In this document: positions 8,600 through 17,984 of the stretch, piece after piece
How positions within the stretch are numbered: the first letter of the stretch is position 1
Layout of the letters: every line of letters begins with the position of its first letter
Notes under the pieces: model-generated
The model's input: only the letters and a program-made list of their open reading frames with translations
What the model was told of the DNA's origin: nothing
Databases searched by the model: none
Position numbers and translations under genes: made by a program
Assembly: GCA_038087035.1 (NCBI GenBank)
Contig: CP051187.1
Span: 5,524,001 to 5,588,000 of the forward strand
Source of the DNA: Gloeotrichia echinulata CP02
GTDB lineage: Bacteria > Cyanobacteriota > Cyanobacteriia > Cyanobacteriales > Nostocaceae
DNA: 64,000 bases
Direction: 5' to 3'

Positions 8600-9490
8600 T
8601 TATGCTTTCCTGCTGGGACTCAGGCTGAGTAAATCTTCCATATTGCGTTTCATGGTGTTGCAAATTGCATCTAGGGGTAAGTCGTTAGCGTCGTAACCAA
8701 AAGGGTTTTCGATTTCTAGTCCGATGGCTTCAATACCAAACAATGTAAAACTCACTAAAGCAGAGATTAAACCTGTCCACCAACCGAGACTATGCACCAT
8801 TTGAAATGGTAGCAACAGGCAATAAAGTAATAATAATTGTTTAAGATGTATGGCGTAAGCCAAGGGCATAGGTGTTTTCAAAATTCTCTCACAAGCCCCT
8901 AAATTATCCACTAGATTGTTCAACAATTCTTGTAAGGAAGATAATTGGTAACTATTTAGACAATTGCGATGATATTGCTGCTGTAAATAATCTCCAATCC
9001 AGAAAGCTACTTCTAAGGGAGGATTATTCATAATCTTCAGTTCTTGATACATAGAAGATGGCATAAGTTCTTCTAGTTCACTATTTACCGGTTCTCCTCG
9101 CAAATGCAATTTTGTGGCTACAGCAAAAGCTACTATTAAACGCGATGCCTTAATTTTATCTTCTTTATCTTCATGGGAAATTTCTTCTACAGATACCCAG
9201 ATTTGCCGTGTCAAGTTTCTGACATTATTTACTATAGAACCCCAGCATTTTCTCCCTTCCCAAAAGCGGTCATAAGCTGTGTTTGTACGAAAAACTAATA
9301 ATAAGCCTAAAACGATACTGGGAATGACACCTGCTAAAATAGGTTGGGAAACAGGGATTTTGAAAAAATGAAGTACGGAAATTAGGAAACCAAAAAATCC
9401 ACACCATAAGACATTTTTATAAATGGCTGTGATTACCGAACCTTTAAGCTGGAAAACCATTGGTAGGGATTGCCCTTTTTCAGTTTTCAT
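8600..9490 (-). CDS. Bestrophin-family (UPF0187) membrane protein, putative anion channel
   Basis: A 296-aa protein with the bacterial bestrophin signature RTNTAYDRFWEGRKCWGSI around residues 68-86 and the downstream NVRNLTRQIW. Hydrophobic segments lie near residues 28-65 and 210-250, matching the four-helix bestrophin fold, and a late GYDANDLPLD fits the conserved cytosolic part. Bacterial and chloroplast bestrophins form pentameric anion or cation channels; in cyanobacteria a role in bicarbonate or chloride movement is conceivable but inferred. It converges on the broken endonuclease gene with only 5 bp between them and is otherwise unlinked. Confidence 0.88.
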   Translation of the reverse strand: MKTEKGQSLPMVFQLKGSVITAIYKNVLWCGFFGFLISVLHFFKIPVSQPILAGVIPSIVLGLLLVFRTNTAYDRFWEGRKCWGSIVNNVRNLTRQIWVSVEEISHEDKEDKIKASRLIVAFAVATKLHLRGEPVNSELEELMPSSMYQELKIMNNPPLEVAFWIGDYLQQQYHRNCLNSYQLSSLQELLNNLVDNLGACERILKTPMPLAYAIHLKQLLLLYCLLLPFQMVHSLGWWTGLISALVSFTLFGIEAIGLEIENPFGYDANDLPLDAICNTMKRNMEDLLSLSPSRKA

Positions 9491-9784
9491 CGACGTTTCC
9501 TGAAGATTTAAGGAATAAATTAATTGATATCAGATAATAATTCTATAGTCATCCGGTTAGATTTTACCCAAATCTAAGTATCTGTGGGGTGGGAATTGCT
9601 CACAAAAACTTGATCATCTGGGAAATTCCCACCCTACTAGACCTCTATAAATTTAACCTTTCACACTCCCCCTGCCCAAAAACTCCAGGCACAAGGGGGT
9701 GGAGTTTTTTATTGTTTAATTAGGTTGACTTACTTGTTTTTTGATAACTTACAAATAGTATATCTGGCAATTGAGGAACCTACG
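9491..9784. other. Spacer with two hairpin-forming sequences
   Basis: This 294-bp spacer lies between divergent bestrophin and oxoprolinase genes and holds no ORF. GGGTGGGAATT (about 9590) and AATTCCCACCC (about 9633) form a long-range inverted repeat. Further on, CTCCCCCTGCC and GGCACAAGGGGGTGGAG, followed by TTTTTTA (about 9665-9711), look like a terminator or attenuator reading rightward, just ahead of the oxoprolinase gene. GAGGAACC about 8 nt before ATG 9785 is the probable ribosome binding site of that gene. Confidence 0.4.
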
Positions 9785-12700
9785 ATGACTTGGGAATTTT
9801 GGATTGATCGGGGTGGTACATTTACTGATATTATAGCAAAGCGCCCCGATGGGCAACTGGTAATTCATAAGCTATTGTCAGAAAATCCTGAACGCTACAC
9901 CGATGCAGCAGTCCAAGGAATTCGCGAGATTTTGGGTGTTGCTGCTAATGCGCCAACTCCAGCAGAACAGGTTGCAGTGGTGAAGATGGGAACCACGGTA
10001 GCGACGAATGCGCTATTGGAAAAAAAAGGCGACCGCACAATTCTACTAATCACCAAAGGATTTCGGGATGCGCTGCGAATCGGTTATCAAAACCGTCCTG
10101 ATATTTTCGCTCGTGAGATTATTTTGCCAGAAATATTATATGAGCAGGTGATTGAAGTCGAAGAACGTTACACTGCTCAAGGTGAAGAGTTAATTCCCCT
10201 CAATCTTGAGGCTGTGCGTCCACAATTGCAAGCAGCATATGATGATGGAATTCGTGCTTGTGCTATTGTTTTGATGCACAGCTACCGCTACACCGAACAT
10301 GAAAATAGGGTGGCAATTTTAGCGAGAAACATTGGTTTTACTCAAGTTTCAGTATCTCACACAGTTAGCCCGCTGATGAAATTAGTTAGTCGGGGCGATA
10401 CGACGGTGATTGATGCTTATTTGTCGCCAATTTTGCGCCGATATGTGGAGCAAGTGGCGAGTCAGTTGGGAAATGGGGAGAGGGAGACGGATTTTCAGTC
10501 CCCAGTCAAGTTGATGTTTATGCAATCTAACGGGGGACTGGTTGATGCTGAAAAGTTTCAAGGTAAGGATAGTATTTTATCAGGACCGGCTGGCGGAATT
10601 GTGGGGGCGGTGCAAACAAGTCTGAGGGCTGGATTTGATAAAATCATTAGTTTTGATATGGGGGGCACGTCTACGGATGTAGCTCATTACAATGGTGAAT
10701 ATGAACGCAGTTTTGAAACCGAAATAGCGGGTGTGCGTCTGCGGACGCCGATGATGGCTATTCATACTGTCGCTGCTGGTGGGGGTTCAATTGTGCAATT
10801 TGATGGTTCTCGCTATCGGGTGGGGCCAGAGTCAGCGGGAGCGAATCCTGGACCTGCTTCCTACTCGAAGGGGGGTCCGCTGACGGTGACTGATTGTAAT
10901 GTGATGGTGGGTAAGTTGCAACCAGCGTTTTTTCCTCAAGTGTTTGGAAAGAATGCAGATTTACCGTTGGATGTAGAGATTGTCCGCCAGAAGTTTACCC
11001 AGTTGGCGGCCCAAATTGGGGATAATCGCCGGACAGAAGAGGTAGCGGCGGGATTTTTGGCGATCGCAGTTGATAAAATGGCGAATGCAATTAAAAAAAT
11101 CTCTCTCCAACGCGGCTATGATGTGTCTGAATATACTTTATGTTGTTTTGGCGGCGCTGGTGGGCAACATGCTTGTTTAATTGCAGATGCTTTGGGGATG
11201 AAGCAGGTGTTTATCCATCCCTATGCTGGGGTTTTATCTGCTTATGGTATGGGTTTGGCGGATGTGCGGGTGATTCGAGAGCGGGCGGTGGAAGGTGTTT
11301 TGAGTGAGGGGTTGGAGTCGGTTTTGGCGGTGTTGGTGAGGGAGTCAGAAGAGGAGACGAACCGCAGAGGCGCAGAGGATTCGGAGATTGAGGTGTTGCG
11401 GAAGGTGCATTTGCGCTATGAGGGGACGGATGCGCCGTTAATTGTGGATTTTGGCGATGTGGTGGCGATGAAGTCTCAGTTTGAGGGGTTACATCGTCAG
11501 CGTTACGGGTTTATTGCGCCTGAAAAGCAGCTAATTGTTGAGGCGGTTTCGGTTGAGGTGGTGGCGAAGAATGATGCGCCGCCAGAATTGGTAGTTTCAC
11601 GCAGAAATGATGATGAAGCCGTGGCTATTGCTACTGTGCAAATGTATACGGCTGGGGCATGGCATACTACACCAGTGTATCAGCGGCAGGATTTGCAACC
11701 AGGGGATTGTATTTGTGGACCTGCAATTATTGTGGAAGCGACTGGTACCAATGTTATTGAACCACATTGGCAAGCTGAGTTAACCCCACTGAATCATCTG
11801 GTTCTGTCAGTGGTCAGTCGTCAGTTGTCAGTTGTTAAAGATCAAGAAATCAGGACGAATGACATAGGACAAAAACCAGATCCGGTGATGTTGGAGATTT
11901 TCAACAATTTGTTGCGGGCGATCGCAGAACAAATGGGGATATCTTTACAGAATACTAGTTCTTCAGTCAATATTAAAGAACGCCTGGATTTTTCCTGTGC
12001 AATTTTTGATGGTTCTGGACAATTGGTGGCAAATGCGCCACATATTCCTGTGCATCTTGGTTCGATGAGTGAAAGTGTCCAAGCTTTAATTACAGCTTAT
12101 GGCAATACTATCAAACCAGGTGATATATTCGCTTCCAATAACCCGTACAACGGTGGTACTCACCTACCAGATATTACCGTCATCACCCCAGTTTTCCCTA
12201 ATTCTTCCCATCTCCCCATGTTCTACCTCGCCTCACGGGGACACCATGCAGATATTGGCGGTATTACTCCCGGTTCGATGCCACCTCATAGTGAAAGTGT
12301 AACAGAAGAAGGCATTTTATTGGATAATTTTCAGTTAGTTGCTGCCGGCAATTTTCGAGAAACAGAATTAGTCGAATTGCTGGCTAGTGAACCTTACCCC
12401 GCCAGGAATATAACTCAGAATATAGCAGATTTAAAAGCACAAATTGCTGCCAATGAACGCGGGATGCAAGAACTGCAAAAAATGGTGGAACATTACAGCT
12501 TAGAAACTGTCCAAGCTTACATGGGATTTGTGCAAGATAACGCGGAAGAATCGGTACGCCGTGTGATTGAAGTTTTACAAGATGGCAGTTTTAGTTATGC
12601 TTTAGATGATGGTAGTGTCATTCATGTCAAAATTACCATTAACAGAGAAAATCGTAGTGCCAAAATTGATTTTACTGGCACTTCTCCCCAGTTACCTAAT

Positions 12701-13411
12701 AATTTTAATGCTCCGGCGGCGGTGTGTAAAGCAGCAGTTTTATATGTGTTCCGCACCTTGGTAAATGATGACATTCCTTTAAATGCAGGATGTCTCAAGC
12801 CTTTAGAAATTATTATTCCTGAAGGTTGTATGTTAAATCCCCGTTATCCTGCGGCTGTTGTTGCGGGAAATGTGGAAACTTCTCAAGCTATCACCGATAC
12901 TTTGTATGGTGCGTTGGGTGTTTTAGCTGCGTCTGGGGGAAGCATGAATAATTTTACCTTTGGTAATCAACGCTATCAATATTATGAAACCATCTGCGGT
13001 GGTTCGGGCGCGGGTGCAGATTTTGATGGTACAGATGGAGTTCAGACTCATATGACAAATTCCCGACTTACTGATCCAGAAGTATTAGAATGGCGTTTTC
13101 CTGTGCTTTTAGAAAGTTTTGGTATTCGTCCTGATAGTGGTGGTCAAGGAAATCATCGTGGGGGAAATGGGGTCATTCGTCGTCTACGTTTTTTAGCAGA
13201 AATGACAGCGGGAATTCTTTCTAATCACCGCGTTGTTCCACCTTTTGGGTTATGTGGTGCTGAAGCGGGTAAGGTAGGAAAAAATTATGTTGAAAGTGGT
13301 GATGGAAGGGTAGATGAATTAGGAAGTAAAGCTGTAGTTACGATGAATGTTGGTGATGTATTTGTGATTGAAACTCCTGGGGGTGGGGGTTATGGTGAGT
13401 TGGAAATATAA
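9785..13411 (+). CDS. oplAH: 5-oxoprolinase (ATP-hydrolysing), fused hydantoinase A/B
   Basis: A protein of about 1,208 aa covering both subunits of the HyuA/HyuB type. The HyuA half starts WIDRGGTFTDIIAKRPDG and has GGGSIVQFDGSRYRVGPESA and FGGAGGQHA. The HyuB half begins near PDPVMLEIFNNLLRAIAEQM and contains NNPYNGGTHLPDITVITPVF and TPGGGGYGE at the very end. The enzyme opens 5-oxoproline to glutamate at the cost of ATP, a glutathione-salvage step. An upstream in-frame ATG (9725) exists, but 9785 has the ribosome site and the family N-terminus. The linker (SVVSRQLSVVKD) is encoded by STRR-like heptamers (11804-11836), and the phrase TNRRGAEDSE comes from another cyanobacterial repeat-like sequence near 11360. 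Confidence 0.92.
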   Translation: MTWEFWIDRGGTFTDIIAKRPDGQLVIHKLLSENPERYTDAAVQGIREILGVAANAPTPAEQVAVVKMGTTVATNALLEKKGDRTILLITKGFRDALRIGYQNRPDIFAREIILPEILYEQVIEVEERYTAQGEELIPLNLEAVRPQLQAAYDDGIRACAIVLMHSYRYTEHENRVAILARNIGFTQVSVSHTVSPLMKLVSRGDTTVIDAYLSPILRRYVEQVASQLGNGERETDFQSPVKLMFMQSNGGLVDAEKFQGKDSILSGPAGGIVGAVQTSLRAGFDKIISFDMGGTSTDVAHYNGEYERSFETEIAGVRLRTPMMAIHTVAAGGGSIVQFDGSRYRVGPESAGANPGPASYSKGGPLTVTDCNVMVGKLQPAFFPQVFGKNADLPLDVEIVRQKFTQLAAQIGDNRRTEEVAAGFLAIAVDKMANAIKKISLQRGYDVSEYTLCCFGGAGGQHACLIADALGMKQVFIHPYAGVLSAYGMGLADVRVIRERAVEGVLSEGLESVLAVLVRESEEETNRRGAEDSEIEVLRKVHLRYEGTDAPLIVDFGDVVAMKSQFEGLHRQRYGFIAPEKQLIVEAVSVEVVAKNDAPPELVVSRRNDDEAVAIATVQMYTAGAWHTTPVYQRQDLQPGDCICGPAIIVEATGTNVIEPHWQAELTPLNHLVLSVVSRQLSVVKDQEIRTNDIGQKPDPVMLEIFNNLLRAIAEQMGISLQNTSSSVNIKERLDFSCAIFDGSGQLVANAPHIPVHLGSMSESVQALITAYGNTIKPGDIFASNNPYNGGTHLPDITVITPVFPNSSHLPMFYLASRGHHADIGGITPGSMPPHSESVTEEGILLDNFQLVAAGNFRETELVELLASEPYPARNITQNIADLKAQIAANERGMQELQKMVEHYSLETVQAYMGFVQDNAEESVRRVIEVLQDGSFSYALDDGSVIHVKITINRENRSAKIDFTGTSPQLPNNFNAPAAVCKAAVLYVFRTLVNDDIPLNAGCLKPLEIIIPEGCMLNPRYPAAVVAGNVETSQAITDTLYGALGVLAASGGSMNNFTFGNQRYQYYETICGGSGAGADFDGTDGVQTHMTNSRLTDPEVLEWRFPVLLESFGIRPDSGGQGNHRGGNGVIRRLRFLAEMTAGILSNHRVVPPFGLCGAEAGKVGKNYVESGDGRVDELGSKAVVTMNVGDVFVIETPGGGGYGELEI

Positions 13412-13435
13412 TGTTTAATAGTATTAGTAAATCGA

Positions 13436-13503
13436 CCCTGACGGGGCGCGGGCGCAAGGCCTTGCGCCCCTACGAGTATCTGTGGTTATTGGGTGAAAAT
13501 TGC
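13436..13503 (+). repeat. Dispersed palindromic repeat, family A (partial)
   Basis: Carries the core palindrome GGCGCAAGGCCTTGCGCC and the right arm (CTGTGGTTATTGGGTGAAAA then TTGCTGT) shared with copies at 33728-33862, 35331-35412 and 61158-61250. It sits in the convergent spacer between the oxoprolinase and type III res genes. A left-arm-like sequence occurs separately at 13636-13662, forming the end of res. Confidence 0.7.
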
Positions 13504-13614
13504 TGTAATATCATGTTCGGATAAATACTTGTCATTGCGTAGCCTTCGGCGCTCGTAGAGAACGCAACGCTTGCAATAACATTTTATAAGCGATCAACAG
13601 AACATGATATTACA
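13504..13614. repeat. MITE-like element with 15-bp perfect terminal inverted repeats
   Basis: TGTAATATCATGTTC (13504-13518) and its exact complement GAACATGATATTACA (13600-13614) bound a 111-bp element. Inside lies a palindromic GTAGCCTTCGGCGCTCGTAG-type segment flanked by ATTGCG and CGCAAC. The same terminal motif (ATATCATGTYCGG) bounds the element at 43529-43631. No ORF. It is probably a non-autonomous transposable element, or a folded RNA element between convergent genes. Confidence 0.7.
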
Positions 13615-13635
13615 CAATGAAGTGCGGAAAGTCGG

Positions 13636-16326
13636 CTAAATACCTGAAAAGTGCTGTAAGCGATCAGCTAGTCCTTTCAGTGTCATATTTTGGGCGATCT
13701 CATCATGGGGGATCAAGACGTAAACCCAAGGTTTTCCACCGTGATTTAGCATATAGTCAGAAGCATTTTGACACCATTTTACTGCTGCTTCCTTTTTAGT
13801 AACTACTTGAGGATCATCTATTTCATCTCGATTTTTAGGTTCGAGCATATAGATAATTTCTTCTGTCTCTGCAACAAAATCGGGTTGATATTCTAGGTAA
13901 GATCCATTCCATTTGTAATAAAGCTGAAATTGTCCTCTTGCAGGTTTAAACCATTTAATTGCATCTCGTTCTAAAATTATAGATAACACCCTCTCGCCTT
14001 CGGATTGAAACTTCTGTTCTGGATAGAGGCATTTAGAGAAGCCTGTAAATAGGTATTTGGACATCTTACTTTTATCTGGTGGCGAATACCGATAATCGAG
14101 AGTGTCATTTGCGTTTGTGGTGTAGGCGCTATCTTTTAGGGTTGTAAAACCTTGACTGATTTTGACTTCGTAATCTACTGTCTCTTCCCAAAAATGTTTT
14201 TGCATTTGGCTATGGACATAATTGGCGATTTCACGTTGGTAATAACGTAAAATACTGCGTGCATCATCCTCAGAGAATTGGGTGAGATAATAACTTACGA
14301 CTTGACCAGCTAGATCATAGAGTAAATCAGCGTGTTCGTCATAGGAAATATCATCAAAATTAACTAAATTTTTGACAATATAGTTTTCTATCCGAGACTC
14401 TTGAAAGTTTGTTTTTTTTATTTCTACGGATGCAGAGTCATTAGTTGCCAGAGATTGAATATGTAATTCTTCGGATGGAACGGGATAATTTAAGCCTGTT
14501 ATATCTAGGGCAAAAGATCTGAAACCTGATCGCACTTCTCCTTTAGGAATGACAATAATTTTGGGAATGTCAATAGTTTGCTGAATTACTAAATTAGTTG
14601 TCTTAGCAACAATCGCTTCAATATTTGGTGGTGGAGTTACGCCTTCGATTTCCAGTTGTTCTGGCTGATATTCTCTAGTTACGGCTTCACGCACTATTGC
14701 CTGAATTTTTGGTGATGAGAGGTATGCTGTGGTTGGTACTTCTTCAGGGTGATTCTCAAGCTTCTGAATTTCTTGGTAAGTAAGCTGTGCGATTTTTTGT
14801 TCTATTGGCGATTCAAATATAGGTGGTTGACTATTTTTATTTTCTGTTTCGGGCAAGTTTATAGTTTGTTCAGCGGTAATTTCTAAATTTTGAGCTAGTT
14901 TCGACCGAGAAACTACCGTTTCTGTTCTTTGCTGTAAATCTTCAGGTGTAAGGATAATTTGTTGTAATCTAATTTGTGATTCTGGGCGTTTTGCTTCTTC
15001 GACAATTTCTTGAAATTTGTCATGGGCAACAATGTTAAGGCGATCTACAATGGTTACACCTGTGCGCTTACCATAAGGTAAACGTAAGCCGCGCCCGATG
15101 GATTGTTCGATCAAGATTCTAGAATTTGCGGCTCTTAAAGGTACTATTGTATAGAGATTGGTAACATCCCAGCCTTCTTTGAGCATATTCACATGAATAA
15201 CTATCTCAGTTAGTTCATCTGGATGTTCTACTTTGAGCAATCGCTCTACCATTTCATCTTCCTGAGCGCCTGTTTTACTGGAATCAACTTGAATGACTTT
15301 ATCTTTGTAATAACCTTCTGAAAATTCATCAGATTTAATCAGTTCTACAAGTTGTGTTGCATGGGTAGTGTCACGGGCAATGACAAGCATAAATGGCTTG
15401 ACAATTGGCTTTTCAGTTTGGAGGCTATATGTTTCTAATTCAGCTTTAATATTTTCGTGCAGATAGATTCCGTCTTCTAGCTTTATTCGCTCGATTGCTT
15501 GTGGTGAAAAGGACGCAGGATTAAAGTCTTTGCGGGTGACGACGGCAGGATCTTTAACAAACCCATCTATGATTGCCCGTCCCAAAGAATACTCATAAAT
15601 AACATTTTTAAAATATATTGGTTTTTTACTGGTTTCAACAGAGGGTGTGGCTGTTAGTTCTAAACCCATTAGTGGTTTTAATTCGTTAATGGTGCGAACT
15701 CCTGCTGAGGCTCGATAGCGGTGGGATTCATCCATTAAGATTACTAGGTCTTTTAACTCGGATAGGTAATCAAAATAGCTTTCGCCAATATATTCGGATA
15801 ATCGCTTAATTTTTGGAATTTTGCCACCGCGCACTTCAGAGTTAATTTTTGAGATATTAAAAATATTGATTTTGCAACGGGTAAAATCAGGAATGATAGA
15901 TGACTTTTCGTAGTTATCACCTGTGATGATTTCTGGTGGATTGATCGCAAATTCAGAAATACCTGTAAATACATATTTTGATGTGTTAGGCGTGAAATCA
16001 GTAATTAGTTTTTTATAAATGGTTAAATTAGGCGCTAAAACGAAGAAGTTTTTAATACCATGAGCTTGGTTTAGGTAACTGATAAAAGCTCCCATTAGTC
16101 GCGTTTTACCAACACCTGTTGCTAGTGCAAAACATAGTGAGGGAAATTCGCGCTCGAAGTCAGTAACGTTTGGAAATTCAGTTTTAATGGCGGCTAGACT
16201 TGTGGCTATATCTGTTTGTGCTTTAATGGGCAATAGTTCACAAATACGATCTAGGATTTCTAATGATTCGCGTTGGGGATGACGTAAGCTGAGACGATTA
16301 GCAATGTTATTAACAAATTGATTCAT
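13636..16326 (-). CDS. res: Type III restriction enzyme, Res (helicase-nuclease) subunit
   Basis: An 896-aa superfamily 2 translocase with C-terminal nuclease. Walker A is ATGVGKTR (69-76), the DEAH-type box is LMDESHRYRA (199-202 = DESH), and motif VI is IEQSIGRGLRLPYGKR. Near the C-terminus QPDFVAETEEIIYMLEPKNR provides a PD...E-x-K-type nuclease site. In type III systems Res hydrolyses ATP and, with Mod, cleaves unmethylated head-to-head sites. ATG overlaps the mod stop as TAATG, so translation is coupled. Its last codons (LQHFSGI-stop) lie in the arm of a dispersed repeat, so the native C-terminus may have been slightly altered. Length is near the usual 900-1,000 aa. Confidence 0.93.
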   Translation of the reverse strand: MNQFVNNIANRLSLRHPQRESLEILDRICELLPIKAQTDIATSLAAIKTEFPNVTDFEREFPSLCFALATGVGKTRLMGAFISYLNQAHGIKNFFVLAPNLTIYKKLITDFTPNTSKYVFTGISEFAINPPEIITGDNYEKSSIIPDFTRCKINIFNISKINSEVRGGKIPKIKRLSEYIGESYFDYLSELKDLVILMDESHRYRASAGVRTINELKPLMGLELTATPSVETSKKPIYFKNVIYEYSLGRAIIDGFVKDPAVVTRKDFNPASFSPQAIERIKLEDGIYLHENIKAELETYSLQTEKPIVKPFMLVIARDTTHATQLVELIKSDEFSEGYYKDKVIQVDSSKTGAQEDEMVERLLKVEHPDELTEIVIHVNMLKEGWDVTNLYTIVPLRAANSRILIEQSIGRGLRLPYGKRTGVTIVDRLNIVAHDKFQEIVEEAKRPESQIRLQQIILTPEDLQQRTETVVSRSKLAQNLEITAEQTINLPETENKNSQPPIFESPIEQKIAQLTYQEIQKLENHPEEVPTTAYLSSPKIQAIVREAVTREYQPEQLEIEGVTPPPNIEAIVAKTTNLVIQQTIDIPKIIVIPKGEVRSGFRSFALDITGLNYPVPSEELHIQSLATNDSASVEIKKTNFQESRIENYIVKNLVNFDDISYDEHADLLYDLAGQVVSYYLTQFSEDDARSILRYYQREIANYVHSQMQKHFWEETVDYEVKISQGFTTLKDSAYTTNANDTLDYRYSPPDKSKMSKYLFTGFSKCLYPEQKFQSEGERVLSIILERDAIKWFKPARGQFQLYYKWNGSYLEYQPDFVAETEEIIYMLEPKNRDEIDDPQVVTKKEAAVKWCQNASDYMLNHGGKPWVYVLIPHDEIAQNMTLKGLADRLQHFSGI

Positions 16327-17963
16327 TATAGGTTTTCCATGTCAAATAGTGATAGTTGTCCGATTTTTTGGGGCGCTTTGGGCAGGTTTTCTATTTTGAG
16401 GCTGTAATCATCGTGTCCCCATTCGCATCGTGCAAGTATTTGTTTAGGAATTTTCTTGATGGTAAGATTTGGGAATATATCGACTTTGCCACAAAAGGCG
16501 CTACATAAAACAAGTAGAGTGCGTTCTTGTCCTACTTCATCGGCAAGTTTAGATAATTGTTCGTGACTGAGATTTTGTGTAGTGACATAAATAAAATCCC
16601 GTTCGGTGGAGTAGCCATGTTGCCAGTAGAAGGTATCTGATGGTGCATAGGTGAAGCCTTCAATTTTACATAGTGCTTCGGCTAACATGGCGGAGTTGTA
16701 GGTTTTATTGATAATCCAGTTATCCCATTTATCTTTTTCTAGGAGTGATGGCGCAAGATGATAGTAACGAAACCCACCGCCACCTTTCCAGTTTACTGCT
16801 TTGCTAATTCCACCTTGATCTTCACCATCAATCACTTTTTTTAGTCTGGGAATAATATGGGTATGACAATGTTCGCCTAGTTCAATCATGATCCAGCGTC
16901 TTCCCATTTTGTGGGCTACTGCGCCTGTTGTTCCTGAACCTGCGAATGAATCTAAAATTAGATCACCGGGGTTTGATGCAATTTCAATGATTTGATGAAT
17001 TAATCTCTCTGGCTTTGGAGTGGCAAAGGGATTTTTAGGATTCAGCGCAAGTATTTCTCTTCGAGCATCTTGGGTATGACCTACCTCTTCATAAAGCCAT
17101 ATTGTTGAAGAAACTCGTCCTTGTGAACGCAGATCTGAAAGAAATTTTTTAAGGCGGGGAGTACTATTTTTTCCATCTTTCCCCCAATAAATCTTATTCT
17201 CTTTTATATGTTGTTGATGGGTTAACTGATCAAATGCCCACACACGAGTTTGCTTTGGCCATATTTCTTCATTAGTGTTGGGATTTTGAATAGCATAATA
17301 CAGATTAGGACGTTCATTAGCAGATTTGGCACAGGTATAATTATCTGACATCCACGCTCCTCTTGGATCATTATCGGGATTGGAATATAGCTGATTCTGT
17401 TTACTTGTTCTAGCAAGTTTATTTGGTCGCCAAATAGACTTATTTTTGGAAAAAACTAATATATGATCATGACTATCACTGAGCCATAGTGCGTCATTAG
17501 CTGGAGCATATTTCTTTTGCCAGATTACATTAGCAACGAAATTTACACGCCCAAAAATTTCATCACACATTACTTTCAAATAATGTGCTTCGTTATCATC
17601 AATAGTTATCCACAACGAACCATCTTCAGATAATAAGTTACGCAAAATTTCTAGACGATCCCTCATTAAGCCAAGCCAGATAGAATGTTCAACTCCATCA
17701 TCATAATGTTCAAAAGCTGAACCAGTATTGTAGGGAGGATCAATAAAGATACATTTAACTTCCCCTGTAAATTCCTGCTCCAATGCCTTTAAAGCTAACA
17801 AGTTATCCCCAAAAATCAAGCGATTATCAAAAATGTCGTTTTCACTTATCCGATGTGCAGCATGATAAGACTTCTCAGCATCCTCTAACAAAATTCGCGG
17901 CTCTAATTTGGGGCGAATTTCCTTACCAATCCATGTAAGTTCGAGTCTCTGCTTTTTAGCCAT
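16326..17963 (-). CDS. mod: Type III restriction-modification methyltransferase, Mod subunit
   Basis: A 545-aa beta-class DNA methyltransferase. The catalytic motif DPPYNTGSAFEHYDDG is at residues 75-90 and the AdoMet motif LILDSFAGSGTTGA at 335-348. The region between (about 150-300) is the variable target-recognition domain. DPPY with this order fits N6-adenine methylation, as in type III Mod proteins, which also provide sequence recognition for Res. The gene starts 21 bp after the AIPR gene and overlaps res by one base (TAATG). No simple-sequence tract suggesting phase variation was seen in the coding region. Confidence 0.93.
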   Translation of the reverse strand: MAKKQRLELTWIGKEIRPKLEPRILLEDAEKSYHAAHRISENDIFDNRLIFGDNLLALKALEQEFTGEVKCIFIDPPYNTGSAFEHYDDGVEHSIWLGLMRDRLEILRNLLSEDGSLWITIDDNEAHYLKVMCDEIFGRVNFVANVIWQKKYAPANDALWLSDSHDHILVFSKNKSIWRPNKLARTSKQNQLYSNPDNDPRGAWMSDNYTCAKSANERPNLYYAIQNPNTNEEIWPKQTRVWAFDQLTHQQHIKENKIYWGKDGKNSTPRLKKFLSDLRSQGRVSSTIWLYEEVGHTQDARREILALNPKNPFATPKPERLIHQIIEIASNPGDLILDSFAGSGTTGAVAHKMGRRWIMIELGEHCHTHIIPRLKKVIDGEDQGGISKAVNWKGGGGFRYYHLAPSLLEKDKWDNWIINKTYNSAMLAEALCKIEGFTYAPSDTFYWQHGYSTERDFIYVTTQNLSHEQLSKLADEVGQERTLLVLCSAFCGKVDIFPNLTIKKIPKQILARCEWGHDDYSLKIENLPKAPQKIGQLSLFDMENL

Positions 17964-17984
17964 AATTAATTTCTATCTCAAAAG

